NCBI GenBank assembly: GCA_963776465.1
Contig: CAVZMV010000002.1
Span: 496,001-560,000, forward strand
Direction of reading: 5' to 3'
Origin: DASRHK01 sp963776465
Lineage (GTDB): Bacteria; Pseudomonadota; Gammaproteobacteria; Nevskiales; Nevskiaceae
Length of the DNA: 64,000 bases
How positions within the stretch are numbered: position 1 is the first letter of the stretch; the number at the start of each line of letters is the position of its first letter. Positions 35,112 through 42,358 of the stretch are shown one piece after another. Position numbers and translations under genes: made by a program. Under the pieces are notes generated by a model. The model did no database searches. It was given only the letters and a program-made list of their open reading frames with translations, and was not told the origin of the DNA.

Positions 35112-35518
35112 TGGCCGCGCAGTCGCCGACGTCGATCAAGCTCAGGCGCGGATCGCGCCTGCTCGAGGTCACGTACGGCGACGGTTCGCGCATCGCGCTG
35201 CCGTGGGAATACCTGCGGGTGTTCAGCCCATCGGCGGAAGTGCGCGGGCATGGCGCCGACGAGCCGGCGCTGGTCGGCGGCAAGCGCAACGTGGGCATCG
35301 AGGCAGTGCAGCCGGTCGGACAATACGCCGTGCGGCTCGTCTTCGACGACGGCCACAACACCGGGCTGTATTCCTGGGACGTGCTGGAGGAGCTCGGGCG
35401 CGACTACGAGAAGAACTGGGCGCGCTACTTACAGAGGCTGGAGCAGATGCGGATGTCGCGCGATTCGGAGGTGGTCAGCCTGGCGGCGCTGCCGCCGCGC
35501 AAGTGGAGTCCACCGTGA
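35111..35518 (+). CDS. DUF971 family protein
   Basis: A 135-aa small protein of the DUF971 (GBBH-like N-terminal) family: SIKLRRGSRLLEVTYGDGSRIALPWEYLRVFSPSAEV (core elements LEVTYGDG and LPWEYLRVFSPSAEV), then VGIEAVQPVGQYAVRLVFDDGHNTGLYSWD and LEELGRDYEKNWARYL. It matches the N-terminal domain of gamma-butyrobetaine hydroxylase in fold but lacks the catalytic domain; bacterial stand-alone members are linked by context to Fe-S or ubiquinone metabolism, without proof. ATG overlaps the stop of the DUF885 gene. It is followed by a long structured intergenic region. Confidence 0.9.
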   Translation: MAAQSPTSIKLRRGSRLLEVTYGDGSRIALPWEYLRVFSPSAEVRGHGADEPALVGGKRNVGIEAVQPVGQYAVRLVFDDGHNTGLYSWDVLEELGRDYEKNWARYLQRLEQMRMSRDSEVVSLAALPPRKWSPP

Positions 35519-35535
35519 ATCCTTTTTTTTGCGCG

Positions 35536-35745
35536 GCCAAAAAAAGAGCCCGGCAGTGGCCGGGCACGGGAGGGAGGAGAAACCAAAATTCCAACCTTTG
35601 CGCGAGTCAGCGGGCATCCTGCCCACTGACACGCCGCGCAGGTTCGCAATCCAGCGATCCTTGTCCATCCTTGGAGCCGGTAGCCCGTGTCATCCGTGAC
35701 ATCCCTGTCCTTGGCTACCGCAGGCGTAGTCTGGGCTACCCCCCT
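35536..35745 (-). ncRNA. Candidate structured RNA on the minus strand
   Basis: Read on the minus strand from about 35745, the segment would fold into CGGTAGCC/GGCTACCG (35678-35685 with 35713-35720), a nested TGTCA/TGACA, then a long arm at 35599-35640 built from TGCGCG/CGCGCA, GTCAG/CTGAC and GGGCA/TGCCC, and finally a GCCCGGC/GCCGGGC stem followed by U7. A terminator in the minus direction with no minus-strand protein gene upstream is the main reason for proposing an RNA. Ends and promoter are not determined, and a cluster of REP-like elements is an equal alternative. Confidence 0.35.
35539..35565 (-). terminator. Rho-independent terminator, minus direction
   Basis: Stem GCCCGGC (35548-35554) with GCCGGGC (35559-35565), loop AGTG; on the minus strand the stem is followed by TC and seven T (complement of A7 at 35539-35545). 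It cannot serve a plus-strand gene because the A run is on the wrong side. Confidence 0.7.
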
Positions 35746-35777
35746 CCCCTGCGAAGCCAGCCGAAGCTGACAGGTCG

Positions 35778-35795
35778 TGTAGGAAATGTCCTACA
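35778..35795. repeat. Short perfect hairpin before dtd
   Basis: TGTAGGA (35778-35784) pairs with TCCTACA (35789-35795) around AATG, ending 12 bases ahead of the dtd GTG start. It has no T run. In mRNA the GGA would be in the stem, so it is not a textbook CsrA site; it may affect translation start or be a REP unit. Confidence 0.55.
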
Positions 35796-35807
35796 AGGCG
35801 ATTACCG

Positions 35808-36245
35808 GTGATTGGGCTCCTGCAGCGGGTCCGCGAAGCCTCCGTCACCGTCGACGGAGGGGAGATCGCCCGCATCGGCGCAGGGCTGCTGGTGCTCGTC
35901 GGGATCGAGCGTGTCGATGACCGCTCGCAAGCCGAGCGTCTGCTGGAGCGTCTTCTTTCCTACCGTGTCTGGCCCGACGACAAGGGCAAGATGAATCGCT
36001 CGCTGCGGGAAACCAAGGGCGGCTTATTGCTGGTGCCGCAGTTCACCCTTGCCGCCGACACCGACGGCGGGACCCGAGCGAGCTTCACCACGGCGGCGGA
36101 GCCCGGTGTCGCGCGAGCGCTGTTCGCAGAGCTGGTCCACTTGGCGCGGGCGGCGCATCCCACGGTGGAAAGCGGCCAATTCGGCGCGGACATGCAGGTC
36201 AGCCTGACCAACGACGGGCCGGTTACGTTCATCCTGCGCAGCTAG
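35808..36245 (+). CDS. dtd: D-aminoacyl-tRNA deacylase
   Basis: Hydrolyses D-amino acids (D-Tyr and others) and mischarged glycine from tRNA in the cytoplasm. The 145-aa protein begins MIGLLQRVREASVTVDG from a GTG at 35808 and contains the family blocks LLSYRVWPDDKGKMNRSL, the substrate-site motif (here PQFTLAADTDGGTRASF instead of the more common SQFTL) and the Gly-cisPro motif as NDGPVTFIL. The Ser-to-Pro change in the first motif is worth noting, though the QFTL core is intact. Length is standard. It precedes hisB by 44 bases, with a small hairpin and T6 between. Confidence 0.92.
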   Translation: MIGLLQRVREASVTVDGGEIARIGAGLLVLVGIERVDDRSQAERLLERLLSYRVWPDDKGKMNRSLRETKGGLLLVPQFTLAADTDGGTRASFTTAAEPGVARALFAELVHLARAAHPTVESGQFGADMQVSLTNDGPVTFILRS

Positions 36246-36289
36246 TATCCTAGCGACCCTTTTTTGCCGGAAAGCTCGTCGACTCCTAA

Positions 36290-36883
36290 ATGGCCGCCCG
36301 CAAAGCCAGCGTTTCCCGCGACACCAAGGAGACGCAGATCAAGGTGGAGATCAACCTCGACGGCTCGGGGCACGCGACGTTCAAGACCAGCATCCCCTTC
36401 CTCGAGCACATGCTCGACCAGGTGGCGCGCCACGGCCTGCTGGATCTTTCCATCGAGGCCAAGGGCGACGTGCACATCGACCATCACCACACGGTGGAGG
36501 ACGTCGGCATCGCGCTGGGCCAGGCTTTCGACAAGGCCATCGGCGACAAGAAGGGCATCCGCCGCTACGGGCACGCCTACGTGCCGCTCGACGAGGCGCT
36601 GTCGCGCGTCGTCATCGACATCTCCGGACGGCCGGAAATGGAATACGCGGTGGAGTTCCCCCGCGCGCGCGTGGCCGACTTCGACGTGGACCTCTTCCGG
36701 GAGTTCTTCCAGGGCTTCGTCAACCACGCCAAGGTGACGCTGCACGTCGACAACCTGCGCGGGCGCAACGCCCATCACGTGGCGGAGACCTGTTTCAAGG
36801 CCTTCGGCCGCGCCCTGCGCATGGCGGTGGAGCGCGACGATCGCGCGCCCGACGCCATGCCGTCGACCAAAGGGGTCCTGTAG
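36290..36883 (+). CDS. hisB: Imidazoleglycerol-phosphate dehydratase
   Basis: Sixth step of histidine synthesis: dehydration of imidazole glycerol phosphate to imidazole acetol phosphate, using Mn. The 197-aa protein is the monofunctional form without the HisB phosphatase domain. It has the twin metal-binding motifs DHHHTVEDVG (near residue 65) and, in the second half, NAHHVAETCFKAFGRAL, plus the N-terminal FLEHMLDQVARHGLLDL. It heads the run hisB-hisH-hisA-hisF-hisE; hisH starts six bases after its stop. Confidence 0.96.
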   Translation: MAARKASVSRDTKETQIKVEINLDGSGHATFKTSIPFLEHMLDQVARHGLLDLSIEAKGDVHIDHHHTVEDVGIALGQAFDKAIGDKKGIRRYGHAYVPLDEALSRVVIDISGRPEMEYAVEFPRARVADFDVDLFREFFQGFVNHAKVTLHVDNLRGRNAHHVAETCFKAFGRALRMAVERDDRAPDAMPSTKGVL

Positions 36884-36889
36884 CCGCCG

Positions 36890-37534
36890 ATGCGCGCGAT
36901 CGGCGTCGTCGATTACGGGATGGGCAACCTGCACTCGCTGGCCAAGTCCATCGAGCGGGTCGCGCCCGACCGGCGCGTGGAAGTCAGCTACGACCCCAAG
37001 ACGCTGCTCAAGTGCGACCGCCTGGTGCTCCCGGGCGTCGGCGGCGTGCGCGGCTGCATGAACGAGCTCAAGCGCCTGGAGCTGTCCGACATGGTGCTGG
37101 AAGCGGCCAAGAAGATGCCGCTGCTGGGCATCTGCCTGGGCATGCAGGTGCTGATGGACTATTCGCACGAGAACAACGGCGTCGCGGCGCTGGGCCTGTT
37201 CCCTGGCGAGGTGGTGCGCTTCGCCGATCCGGTGCCCGGCGCAACCGAGCGGCTGAAAGTGCCGCACATGGGCTGGAACCAGGTGCATCAGGCGCGCAAG
37301 CATCCGCTCTGGGCGGGCGTGCCGGAGAACTCCTGGTTCTACTTCGTGCACAGCTACCACGCCGAGCCCAAGGATCCCAAGCACACGCTCGGCAGCGCCG
37401 TGTACGGCCAGAGCTTCACCGCCGCCATCGCGCGGGACAACATCGTCGCGGTGCAATTCCACCCCGAGAAGAGCCAGGCCCCCGGCATCCAGCTGCTGGC
37501 CAACTTCGTCGCCTGGAACGGCGAGACGAAGTGA
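36890..37534 (+). CDS. hisH: Imidazole glycerol phosphate synthase glutaminase subunit HisH
   Basis: Glutaminase that supplies ammonia to HisF for imidazole ring closure. The 214-aa class-I amidotransferase has VVDYGMGNLHSLAKS, the nucleophile Cys in LLGICLGMQVL, VPHMGWNQV and the catalytic His/Glu in VAVQFHPEKSQAPG. Length is as expected. It sits between hisB and hisA; HisF is encoded two genes on, so the synthase is complete. Confidence 0.96.
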   Translation: MRAIGVVDYGMGNLHSLAKSIERVAPDRRVEVSYDPKTLLKCDRLVLPGVGGVRGCMNELKRLELSDMVLEAAKKMPLLGICLGMQVLMDYSHENNGVAALGLFPGEVVRFADPVPGATERLKVPHMGWNQVHQARKHPLWAGVPENSWFYFVHSYHAEPKDPKHTLGSAVYGQSFTAAIARDNIVAVQFHPEKSQAPGIQLLANFVAWNGETK

Positions 37535-37615
37535 CCACGCTTTAGGCGCCTTGCCTACGGTCCCGGCTTGGTGCAGAGTGCCTGCAAAGCACACTCGATC
37601 CGCGTCATCCCTCTC

Positions 37616-38344
37616 GTGCTGTTGATCCCCGCGATTGATCTGAAAAACGGCCAGTGCGTGCGGCTGCGCCAGGGCCGCATGGACGACGTCACCGTCTTCT
37701 CGCCCGACCCGGTGGCGGTCGCGAAGAAGTGGGTCGACGAAGGCGCCAAGCGCATCCACGTGGTGGACCTCGACGGCGCGATCAGCGGCAAGCCGGTCAA
37801 CATCAAGGCGGTGGAGCACATCGTCGCCGCGGTCGGCGACGTGCCAGTGCAGGTCGGCGGCGGCATCCGCGACGAGGACACCGTGCAGAGCCTGCTCAAC
37901 TGCGGCGTCGCCTACGTGATCATCGGCACCAAGGCCATCAACGCGCCGCATTTCTTGCGCGACTTGTGCCTGGAATACCCGCGCCACGTCATCGTCAGCC
38001 TCGACGCCAAGGACGGCCGCGTCGCGCTCAACGGCTGGACCAAGATCACCGGCCACGACGTGATCGAGACCGCGCAGCACTGCGAGCGCGACGGCGTGGA
38101 GGCGATCATCTACACCGACATCGGCCGCGACGGCATGATGAAGGGGTTCAACGCCGATTCGACGCGCCAGCTGGCCAAGGCCGTGAACACGCCGGTGATC
38201 GCCTCCGGCGGCGTCTCCAGCCTGGACGACATCCGCCAGCTCAAGGAGATCGAAGGCGACGGCGTGTCCGGTGCGATCATCGGCCGCGCGCTCTACGAAG
38301 GGACGTTCAAGCTCTCGGAAGCCGTGAAGCTCGCACAAGCCTGA
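37616..38344 (+). CDS. hisA: ProFAR isomerase HisA
   Basis: Amadori isomerisation of ProFAR to PRFAR in histidine synthesis; a (beta/alpha)8 barrel. From GTG 37616 the protein starts MLLIPAIDLKNGQCVRLRQG, the HisA signature; a longer reading frame upstream adds unmatched residues. Catalytic Asp residues lie in AIDLK (strand 1) and TDIGRDGMMKG (strand 5), and phosphate-binding loops are VGGGIRDE and ASGGVSSLDD. 242 aa, standard. 81 bases separate it from hisH, and 26 from hisF. Confidence 0.95.
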   Translation: MLLIPAIDLKNGQCVRLRQGRMDDVTVFSPDPVAVAKKWVDEGAKRIHVVDLDGAISGKPVNIKAVEHIVAAVGDVPVQVGGGIRDEDTVQSLLNCGVAYVIIGTKAINAPHFLRDLCLEYPRHVIVSLDAKDGRVALNGWTKITGHDVIETAQHCERDGVEAIIYTDIGRDGMMKGFNADSTRQLAKAVNTPVIASGGVSSLDDIRQLKEIEGDGVSGAIIGRALYEGTFKLSEAVKLAQA

Positions 38345-38370
38345 CCGCTCGCCCGAAAACAACAAGAACA

Positions 38371-39147
38371 ATGCTGGCCAAGCGCATCATCCCCTGCCTG
38401 GACATCGACGCCGGCCGCGTCGTCAAAGGCATCAAGTTCCAGGACGTGCAGGACGCCGGCGATCCGGTCGAGGTCGCGCATCGCTACGACCAGCAGGGCG
38501 CCGACGAGCTGGTGTTCCTGGACATCACCGCCAGCAGCGAGGAGCGGCCGACGCTGTTCGCCACCGTCGAGGCCGTCGCGCGCGAGATCTACATCCCGCT
38601 GACCGTCGGCGGCGGCGTGCGCACCAACGCCGACGTGCGCGAGCTGCTCTCCTCCGGCGCCGACAAGGTGTCGATCAACACGGCCGCGGTGGAGAATCCC
38701 GATTTCATCAAGGAAGCGTCCGACCGCTACGGCACGCAGTGCATCGTCGTGGCCATCGACGCCAAGCGCGTGAAGACGCGCAAGAAGGACGTGCCGCCGC
38801 GCTGGCAGGTCTACACGCACGGGGGCCGCAAGGCCACCGAGCTCGATGCGGTGGAATGGGCGGCGCTGATGGCGCGCAACGGCGCCGGCGAGATCCTCAT
38901 CACCAGCATGGACCGCGACGGCACCAAAGCGGGCTACGACGTCGAGCTGCTGCGCGCCATCACCGAGTCGGTGACCGTGCCGGTGGTCGCCTCCGGCGGC
39001 GTCGGGACGCTGGAGCACCTGCAGCAGGGCCTGCAGGAAGGCGGCGCCGACGCCGTGCTCGCGGCCAGCATCTTCCACCAGGGCGAATTCACCGTCGGCG
39101 AAGCCAAGAAGTTCCTTGCCAGCAAGGGCATCCGGGTCCGGATTTAG
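38371..39147 (+). CDS. hisF: Imidazole glycerol phosphate synthase cyclase subunit HisF
   Basis: Cyclase half of IGP synthase. The 258-aa barrel starts MLAKRIIPCLDIDAGRVVKG with the catalytic Asp11-equivalent in CLDID, and has TVGGGVRTNADV, IDAKRV, LITSMDRDGTKAGYD (second catalytic Asp) and VVASGGVGTLEHL. It shares ancestry and layout with HisA directly upstream. HisE follows after 47 bases that carry a GGCGCGC/GCGCGCC hairpin. Confidence 0.96.
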   Translation: MLAKRIIPCLDIDAGRVVKGIKFQDVQDAGDPVEVAHRYDQQGADELVFLDITASSEERPTLFATVEAVAREIYIPLTVGGGVRTNADVRELLSSGADKVSINTAAVENPDFIKEASDRYGTQCIVVAIDAKRVKTRKKDVPPRWQVYTHGGRKATELDAVEWAALMARNGAGEILITSMDRDGTKAGYDVELLRAITESVTVPVVASGGVGTLEHLQQGLQEGGADAVLAASIFHQGEFTVGEAKKFLASKGIRVRI

Positions 39148-39150
39148 TAG

Positions 39151-39167
39151 GGCGCGCCATGCGCGCC
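39151..39167. repeat. Small GC hairpin between hisF and hisE
   Basis: GGCGCGC (39151-39157) and GCGCGCC (39161-39167) form a perfect 7-bp stem around CAT in the 47-base gap. No T run follows. It probably only marks the intercistronic gap. Confidence 0.45.
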
Positions 39168-39194
39168 GAAAAGAGCCCGGCGTAGACTAGGCCC

Positions 39195-39521
39195 GTGATC
39201 ACATCCCCCGCCGACGTGCTGTCAGAGCTCTACCAGACGCTGCTCGATCGAAAGAGCGCAGCCGCGGATCGCTCGTACGTGGCCAGCCTCTACGCCAAGG
39301 GCGTCGACGCCATCCTGAAGAAGGTCGGCGAAGAAGCCGGTGAGACGCTCATCGCCGCCAAGAACCCCGACAACGCCGCGCTGGTGCACGAGCTGGCGGA
39401 CCTGTGGTTCCACACGCTGGTGCTGATGGCGGCCAAGGATATTCCCCTGACCGCGCTGACCAGCGAGCTGGCCGGGCGCTCCGGCCGTTCCGGCCTGCAA
39501 GAGAAAGCCGCGAGAACCTGA
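39195..39521 (+). CDS. hisE: Phosphoribosyl-ATP pyrophosphatase HisE
   Basis: Second step of histidine synthesis: removal of pyrophosphate from phosphoribosyl-ATP. The 108-aa all-alpha MazG-like protein contains SYVASLYAKGVDAILKKVGEEAGETLIAAKN and LVHELADLWFHTLVLM (metal-binding Glu/Asp in GEEAGE and ELADL). It is the stand-alone form; there is no HisI domain fused or encoded beside it. Start is GTG at 39195. TatA follows 13 bases later. Confidence 0.93.
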   Translation: MITSPADVLSELYQTLLDRKSAAADRSYVASLYAKGVDAILKKVGEEAGETLIAAKNPDNAALVHELADLWFHTLVLMAAKDIPLTALTSELAGRSGRSGLQEKAART

Positions 39522-39534
39522 AGGAGATTCGAAG

Positions 39535-39741
39535 ATGGGCAGCTTGAGCATCTGGCACTGGTTGATCGTCCTGGCCGTCGTCGTGCTGATCTTCGGCACG
39601 CGCAAGCTGCGCAACGCCGGCGGCGACCTCGGCGCCGCGGTCAAGAACTTCAAGACCAGCATGCGCGAGGGTGAAGCCCAGGCCGACGCGGACAAAACGG
39701 TGTCGCAGCGGTCTGAGGAGAAGAAGCCAGACTCCGTCTAG
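39535..39741 (+). CDS. tatA: Sec-independent protein translocase TatA
   Basis: Small membrane protein that forms the variable pore of the Tat pathway for folded proteins. 68 aa: N-terminal membrane helix (IWHWLIVLAVVVLIFG), the conserved hinge FGTRKLRNAGGDLG, an amphipathic helix (AAVKNFKTSMREGE) and an acidic tail. GGAG precedes ATG 39535. It lies directly upstream of tatB. Confidence 0.94.
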   Translation: MGSLSIWHWLIVLAVVVLIFGTRKLRNAGGDLGAAVKNFKTSMREGEAQADADKTVSQRSEEKKPDSV

Positions 39742-39762
39742 TCCTGGCTGTGACCCACCACG

Positions 39763-40116
39763 ATGTTCGACGTCGGTTTTTCAGAGCTGCTCCTGTGCTT
39801 CCTGGTCGCGCTCGTGGTCCTGGGCCCGCAGCGGCTGCCGCCGCTTGCCCGCAACCTCGGACGCTGGACTGGCCAGGCGCGCTCGTATCTGCGCCATCTC
39901 ACCGCCGAGCTTGAGCGCGAGACCCACGCCGCCGAGCTCAAGAAGCAGCTGCAGGACGCGGAGCGCTCGCTGAAGGAGCACGTCGATCTGGCGCAGACAG
40001 AAGTAAAGAAACTAACCAACGCCCCCACCCAGCCTCCCCCGCATGCGGGGGAGGAGCCGAAAAGTGTTGTCCCTCCCCCGCACGCGGGGGAGGGTGCGGG
40101 AGGGGGCGGTTCATGA
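39763..40116 (+). CDS. tatB: Sec-independent protein translocase TatB, with repeat-derived tail
   Basis: Forms the Tat substrate receptor with TatC. 117 aa: short N-terminal membrane helix with FSELLLCFLVALVVLGPQRL (conserved Glu and GPxRLP), then a charged amphipathic helix to about residue 87. After that, the tail reads NAPTQPPPHAGEEPKSVV, PPPHAGEGAGGGGS: this is the translation of two GC-rich palindromes at 40033-40094, so the 3' end of the gene has been built or extended by repeat DNA. The TGA overlaps the tatC ATG (ATGA). Confidence 0.92.
   Translation: MFDVGFSELLLCFLVALVVLGPQRLPPLARNLGRWTGQARSYLRHLTAELERETHAAELKKQLQDAERSLKEHVDLAQTEVKKLTNAPTQPPPHAGEEPKSVVPPPHAGEGAGGGGS
40033..40094. repeat. 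Tandem palindromic repeats in tatB 3' end
   Basis: Two palindromes of the same sort: 40033-40054 (perfect, 22 bases, core CCCCCGCATGCGGGGG) and 40071-40094 (11-bp arms, core CCCCCGCACGCGGGGG), with 16 bases between. They lie inside the tatB reading frame just before the coupled tatC start. A related element is at 54213-54236. Confidence 0.88.
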
Positions 40117-40880
40117 ATGCGGCTCCCGAAGGCGGTCGCGAGCAGCCGCTGGTCGAGCACCTGCTGGAGCTGCGCAGCCGCGTGCTCAAGGCGCTGGCCG
40201 GGTTCATCGTCGTGCTGATCCCGCTCGCGTTCTTCTCCAAGGAGATCTACGCGTTCCTGTCGGCGCCGCTGGTGAAGCTGATGCCGCCGGGCGTGTCCAT
40301 GATCGCCACCGACGTGGCCTCGCCGTTCCTGACGCCGCTGAAGTTCTCCGCGGTCGTTGCGTTTGCGATCGGCCTGCCCTGGATCCTCTACCAGATCTGG
40401 GCGTTCGTGGCGCCGGGGCTCTACCGTCACGAGCGGCGCATGGTGGTGCCCCTGCTGGCGACGAGCACTGCGCTCTTCTACCTCGGCGTCGCGCTCGCCT
40501 ACTTCGTGGTGCTGCCGACCATCTTCGCGTTCTTCATCAAGATCGCGCCCGAGGGCGTGGCGGTGATGACCGACATCAACAAGTACCTCGACTTCGTGCT
40601 CGGCCTGTTCTTCGCGTTCGGCATCGTCTTCGAGACGCCCGTGGCCATCGTGCTGATCGTGTGGGCGGGCTTCGTCACGCCGGCGACGCTGAGCAAGCAT
40701 CGCGACTACGTCGTCGTCGGCGTGTTCGTCGTCGCCGCCGTGCTGACGCCGCCGGACGTGGCGTCGCAGTTCATGCTGGCCGTGCCGATGTACCTGCTCT
40801 ACGAGCTCGGCATCATCGCCGCACGGATCCTGGTGCCGGGGACGCGGCAGGTGGAGGAACAGCAGCGGGCGTTGCTGTGA
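40113..40880 (+). CDS. tatC: Sec-independent protein translocase TatC
   Basis: Core membrane receptor of the Tat pathway, binding the twin-arginine signal. 255 aa with six hydrophobic segments. Family signatures: QPLVEHLLELRSRVLKALAG at the N-terminus with the conserved Glu in the LVEHLxELR box, LYQIWAFVAPGLY, and YVVVGVFVVAAVLTPPD. The ATG overlaps the tatB stop. A lipoprotein gene begins two bases after its stop. Confidence 0.96.
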   Translation: MNAAPEGGREQPLVEHLLELRSRVLKALAGFIVVLIPLAFFSKEIYAFLSAPLVKLMPPGVSMIATDVASPFLTPLKFSAVVAFAIGLPWILYQIWAFVAPGLYRHERRMVVPLLATSTALFYLGVALAYFVVLPTIFAFFIKIAPEGVAVMTDINKYLDFVLGLFFAFGIVFETPVAIVLIVWAGFVTPATLSKHRDYVVVGVFVVAAVLTPPDVASQFMLAVPMYLLYELGIIAARILVPGTRQVEEQQRALL

Positions 40881-40882
40881 CG

Positions 40883-42322
40883 ATGCGCGGCGCAGGCCTG
40901 ATCGCCGCGCTGGCCATCGCCGGCTGCGCGGCCGCACCGACGCGCACGCCCCAGACCGCGCCTTGTCGCGACTATCTGGAATCGCTCGACGCGCAGATCG
41001 ATCGCGCCGGAGTCCGCGATGCCGGTGCCCATCGCGTCGACGGATTTCCGTATCTGCGCTCCGACCGCTTCACCGCCTCGTTCGTGAGCGAGCTTGCCGA
41101 CGAGCCGCGCCTGCAGCTGTGGCTGGAGCTCCTGCGGCAGCGCGACGTCGACGCGCGGCGCGTGGAGATCGCGAACCTCGGCACGCCGGACGCATCGGCC
41201 GTGCTGAGGAAAGTGGAGGAATGCGGGCGCACGCTGGTGCAGTTCGAGCTCGCGGACCCGCCGGCGCGCAGCCGCGTCCGCAGGAACGCGGTCGTCCCCA
41301 GCGAATACAGCGCGACCCGCAAGGCGCTGGGCCTGTATCCGCTGGCGGTGCCGTTCCTGCGCATGGGCATCCGCAGCTATCACCGCGAGGTCGAGGCCGA
41401 TTTCGAAAAGCCGGTGGACGCGCTGGAGCATCCGGGCACGCTCGTGCGCTGGGATCCGGAATCGCGCGACGCGCCGCCGACCAGCGACGTCAAGGAATGG
41501 CTCGCCAAGACTGACGTGCTCGGCATTCCCAAGCTGACGGCTGCGCAGTGGCAGCGCCTGGCGCAGGCGCACGCGCCAACCTGGTGGGTCGAGCAGGGCG
41601 GTGACTACGATCGCCCGGGCGCGCCGGTTGTCGGCGCGACGCCGCGGGTGGATCGCGAGCGGCCAGTCGTCTACTTCCAGTCGGCGTACACCCGTTTTGC
41701 CGGAAAGGTTCTGGTGCAGCTCGCATACACGGTGTGGTTCTCCGAGCGCCCGTCGTCCACGGGCGCGGCTTACGCCGGCGCGCTCGACGGCGTGGTGTGG
41801 CGCGTGACGCTCGACGCCGACGGCCAGCCGATGCTCTACGACACCATCCATTCCTGCGGCTGCTATCGCTACTACCTGCCGGTGTGGCCGGCCGTGCGCA
41901 AGCCCGAAGGCGTGTTCTGGCAGGAGCGCGCGCTGTTCCCGCAGCGCGAGGTGCCCAAGGGCGTGCCGGTCGCGGTGCGGCTGCAGAGCGGCACGCACTA
42001 CGTGCGGCGGGTGGTGACGAGCGCCAGCGTGCGGGCCGACAAGACGCAGCGCTACAAGCTCGAGCCGTACGCGGAGCTCCTGAGCCTGAAGTCCGGCGAC
42101 GACAAGCGGCGCAGCCTGTTCGACGAGGACGGAATCGTCGCCGGGTCCCAGCGCCCGGAGCGCTACTGGCTCTGGGTCAGCGGCGTGCCCGACGCGGGCG
42201 CCATGCGCCAATGGGGCCGGCATCCGACTGCGTTCGTCGGCCGCAGCCACTTCGACGACCCGGACTTCCTCGACGCACTGTTCGAGGTTCCGGTGACGAC
42301 GGAGCCGGTGCCGGTCGAGTAA
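40883..42322 (+). CDS. Hypothetical lipoprotein, 479 aa
   Basis: A large predicted lipoprotein: MRGAGLIAALAIAGCAAAP (lipobox IAGC) and a mature soluble domain. I do not recognise the family. Notable features are a Cys pair in HSCGCYRYYLPVWP, RPVVYFQSAYTRFAGKVLVQLAY and a patch WVEQGGDYDRPGAP. A GTG at 40877 overlapping the tatC stop is an alternative start in the same frame; ATG 40883 gives the better signal peptide. It probably shares the tat transcript. Its place right after tatABC may mean nothing functional, but a lipoprotein of this size is unusual there. Confidence 0.75.
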   Translation: MRGAGLIAALAIAGCAAAPTRTPQTAPCRDYLESLDAQIDRAGVRDAGAHRVDGFPYLRSDRFTASFVSELADEPRLQLWLELLRQRDVDARRVEIANLGTPDASAVLRKVEECGRTLVQFELADPPARSRVRRNAVVPSEYSATRKALGLYPLAVPFLRMGIRSYHREVEADFEKPVDALEHPGTLVRWDPESRDAPPTSDVKEWLAKTDVLGIPKLTAAQWQRLAQAHAPTWWVEQGGDYDRPGAPVVGATPRVDRERPVVYFQSAYTRFAGKVLVQLAYTVWFSERPSSTGAAYAGALDGVVWRVTLDADGQPMLYDTIHSCGCYRYYLPVWPAVRKPEGVFWQERALFPQREVPKGVPVAVRLQSGTHYVRRVVTSASVRADKTQRYKLEPYAELLSLKSGDDKRRSLFDEDGIVAGSQRPERYWLWVSGVPDAGAMRQWGRHPTAFVGRSHFDDPDFLDALFEVPVTTEPVPVE

Positions 42323-42358
42323 CATCGCCGCACACAATCGGGATCGGGGGATTCCACC

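Larger units (their letters stand above)
35519..35807. other. Structured intergenic region, DUF971 gene to dtd
   Basis: This 289-base gap holds no plausible protein gene. It contains a T8 run (35523-35530), an A7 run beside a 7-bp GC stem, several imperfect hairpins and, next to dtd, a short perfect hairpin. The parts that I can support are listed separately as candidate RNA, terminator and repeat. The rest shows only scattered short CATCC/GGATG strings. Confidence 0.5.

Noticed and set aside
35429..35668. Two overlapping minus-strand frames of 74-79 codons at the DUF971 end and intergenic gap
   Set aside because: They span the 3' end of a real gene and the structured gap; no initiation signals or family resemblance.
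36241..36265. Possible terminator after dtd (GCTAG/CTAGC stem then T6)
   Set aside because: Five-base AT-containing stem is weak and separated from the T run by five bases; not confident.
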